Below are positions 62,003-64,000 of a DNA stretch of 64,000 bases, piece after piece (the first letter of the stretch is position 1; each line of letters begins with the position of its first letter). The stretch covers positions 1-64,000 of the forward strand of contig RSEE01000084.1 of the NCBI GenBank assembly GCA_003971905.1, written 5' to 3'. The position numbers and the translations under genes are program-made. This DNA comes from Moniliella sp. 'wahieum'. Taxonomy: Eukaryota; Basidiomycota; Moniliellomycetes; Moniliellales; Moniliellaceae. Below the pieces are notes generated by a model that worked only from the letters and a program-made list of their open reading frames with translations, did not search any database and was not told the origin of the DNA.

Positions 62003-64000
62003 TGTGTTCTCATGGGCTATTGTATTGCTTGTGCTAACGAGAAAGAGAAGCCAATCGTGCTTCCTCGCTGTTAGCATACCCCCTCCCTTAGTCCTCCCCC
62101 TTCCCTATTCGACGATTTTGACGTATTATGTCCTTATTGCCTGTCAACGGGCCTCGCGCATCCCTTCTTCTTCCAGTTTCTACTATTGCTATGGTCTTAT
62201 CTCTCGCTTCTTATTGACATGATGGATTTATCATCGCATCATTATTGTAGTGCTGATTCTTTGAGGGTGAATTTTGTGTGAGGGGTGGAGGTGTCAAACG
62301 CATGGTGTGGGTTGTTGGTATCCGTTCCACGGCCCCGACATATGGGGGGGTCATCCCCTTCCAGCCATAGAGAGGGAGCAATGAAAGGAAAATTTATCAA
62401 GAGCACAAGACAGTCACTGACTCGTAGGGTCAGCTTCACCGCAGAAAGGGGTTGTGGTAGATACTATTGTATCTCTCATCACGAAACTAGAACACGCTTA
62501 AAATAATATAAGGAGAGGGTTGTGCGTTTCATGCGTCAAGCAAATCCTACACAGGATATATTGACGCAGATCTCGTTGAACTGTGTCGGACCCGATGCCA
62601 TGATTAGTCCTCGAGGGGTATACCAGGGTATACCTTTTCCCCCTTCTAACCCTCGGATGGCTGGCCACAGGCCGCATCCTAATAAAGAAAAAGCTGTGTG
62701 CTGTCTTTAGAACGAAGTGGTGGCCATAGCACAGGCCATAACCCATCATGCATCATGCATCAGTGCCAAAGCGGCAGCACCTCTGTTACTAGTTATGCAT
62801 TCGGTCCGTCGGTGCGCACTGGTCTCGTTTGAATGAGTACTTAGGCCTTAGGTTTTGCGCGCTTAACTCCACAAACCGAGTCCCAAGAATCACTGAAGTA
62901 ACAGCGCGCCGGATAAACGGCTTCGTCCCCGTGTGAATTTCGGCTCTACGCAACCACAAAAAGGGAGCTGGGCGGTGGTTCTTCGAGCGTCAGCACACCA
63001 CTGGTTCTCGTATCTCTCATTCGTAGCACCCGACTCCCACCTTCAGCACCCGACTCCCCAGTACACAGCACATCATCATGCATCACCGGCCTCATCGGTC
63101 ACCCCTGAAGAGGATCCCGGTCTGATCTCGGTCTCAGCGTTGCTCATCTTATCAAGCTTCAAGCTTCAGGCTTGACTTCAAGCTTCAGGTGCTTTAGTGG
63201 AAAGCGCGCACACACAAGCAAACAATATGTGATGAGAAGGCGTCACAAGGGTGTGAACAAAGGGATACAAATGGGAACCACGGTGCTCGTTGCTCAGCGC
63301 GCTTATTATAGCCCGTGTGAGCGCTGAGCGCGCAAAATCAAAAGCTCCGTGCTGCTCAACAGGTGAGTTCAGTTCTCAAAAGCTCTCATTATGCATTACA
63401 TTACCGGCTACCAGTACGCAATCTGAGTACTACTCTCAGACTGAGTACTGAGACTCAGTCCAGTTGAGTTCTCGGAGAAAATATGGAAATTGCCAAACAT
63501 ATGGCCCTGGCAAGAACTGTGGTGACGCATGTGACGTCCGGTGCTTGAATCAAGGACGTGATGCATAGGTGAATCTTGAAGCTTGAAGCTTGAAAACCTG
63601 AGGGGCCTGTGAGGCCTCAGCGTCTCAGCTTGAGGCTTACGGCTGATGGGAAGACTGAAAATGCTTGGATGGTGCAATGCAATGTGTTTGGGAGAGGGGT
63701 GCAAGATGGGATACGGCGCGAACAGTGTGCCTGTGTGATATTTTAACGGCTCTCATGTATCTCTACCATCATGCATCAGTATCTATATCAGTACTCAGTA
63801 CTCAGTACGCAGTAGAGACAAGCAACAAGGGCTATGAAAGTGATTAAAGTGAAAATGATTGCTTTTAGAGGGCCCTGCAAGGGTGAAGCCGGTGAAGCTT
63901 GAACCCTTGAACGTGAACGTTGAACGCGGGTTGAACGTTCGGTTGAGTACGCTGAACGTTGAGCGTATGTTGAACTGGAATATAGTATGGTGCAGCTGTA
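62003..64000. repeat. Gene-poor right end with heptamer arrays
   Basis: No gene seen. Arrays: ATGCATC at 62744-62763, CAAGCTT at 63152-63169, CTTGAAG at 63575-63594, AGTACTC at 63788-63812, and imperfect TTGAACG words from 63899 to 63975. The sequence near 63420-63460 is built from overlapping GAGTACT and CAGACTGAG words. Confidence 0.6.

Overview
This window is nuclear DNA of a fungus, most likely a basidiomycete; the intron-poor genes would fit the smut lineage (Ustilaginomycotina), but that placement is a guess. Support for a fungus: short spliceosomal introns (49-145 bp, GTACGT/GTAnGT donors, CTAAC/CTGAC branch sites), a Zn(II)2Cys6 transcription factor, Sec66, a Leu5-type carrier, two intron-bearing nuclear tRNA genes and Ty3/gypsy fragments. 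No prokaryotic operon structure is seen.

Layout. 0-5 kb: no recognisable gene; tandem duplications including a ~170 bp satellite. 5-13 kb: DNAJC8/Spf31-like J-protein (+), tRNA-Lys(TTT), a solo LTR, and a long zinc-cluster transcription factor (-). 13-20 kb: gene-poor, with two diverged copies of one LTR/leader-like repeat in inverted orientation. 20-47.5 kb: a dense housekeeping block: LEU5 (-), PAN2 (+), CUE-domain protein (+), TUB2 beta-tubulin (+), vWA-domain protein (+), SEC66 (-), RTS1/B56 (+), a secreted fungal orphan family (+), SMC3 (+), DRS2 flippase (-), then tRNA-Arg(TCT) (-). 48-60 kb: gene-poor, with two broken Ty3/gypsy elements (-) and many 7-bp microsatellites. 60.5-62 kb: a spliced gene for a CENP-B/Psq-type HTH protein (+). 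62-64 kb: repeats again.

The gene set is ordinary cell biology: mRNA deadenylation (PAN2), splicing/chaperone (J-protein), cohesin (SMC3), microtubules (TUB2), phosphatase targeting (RTS1), ER translocation (SEC66), lipid flipping (DRS2), and mitochondrial CoA import (LEU5). Two pairs (LEU5/PAN2 and SEC66/RTS1) are divergent and share short intergenic promoters; vWA/SEC66 and SMC3/DRS2 converge. There is no sign of a functional cluster.

Two things colour everything else. First, almost every conserved gene is interrupted by single-base insertions or deletions, often in G or C runs, while family residues on both sides are intact. This looks like uncorrected long-read error, not a run of pseudogenes, so CDS limits below are given as gene spans and not as clean ORFs. 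Second, intergenic DNA, above all from 52 to 64 kb, carries many short tandem arrays with a 7-bp unit, usually a 6-bp palindrome plus one spacer base (AAGCTT+G, ACTAGT+G, ATGCAT+C, AGTACT+C, AGGCCT+A and so on). I know no named repeat class that describes this, and it is the most unusual signal in the window.
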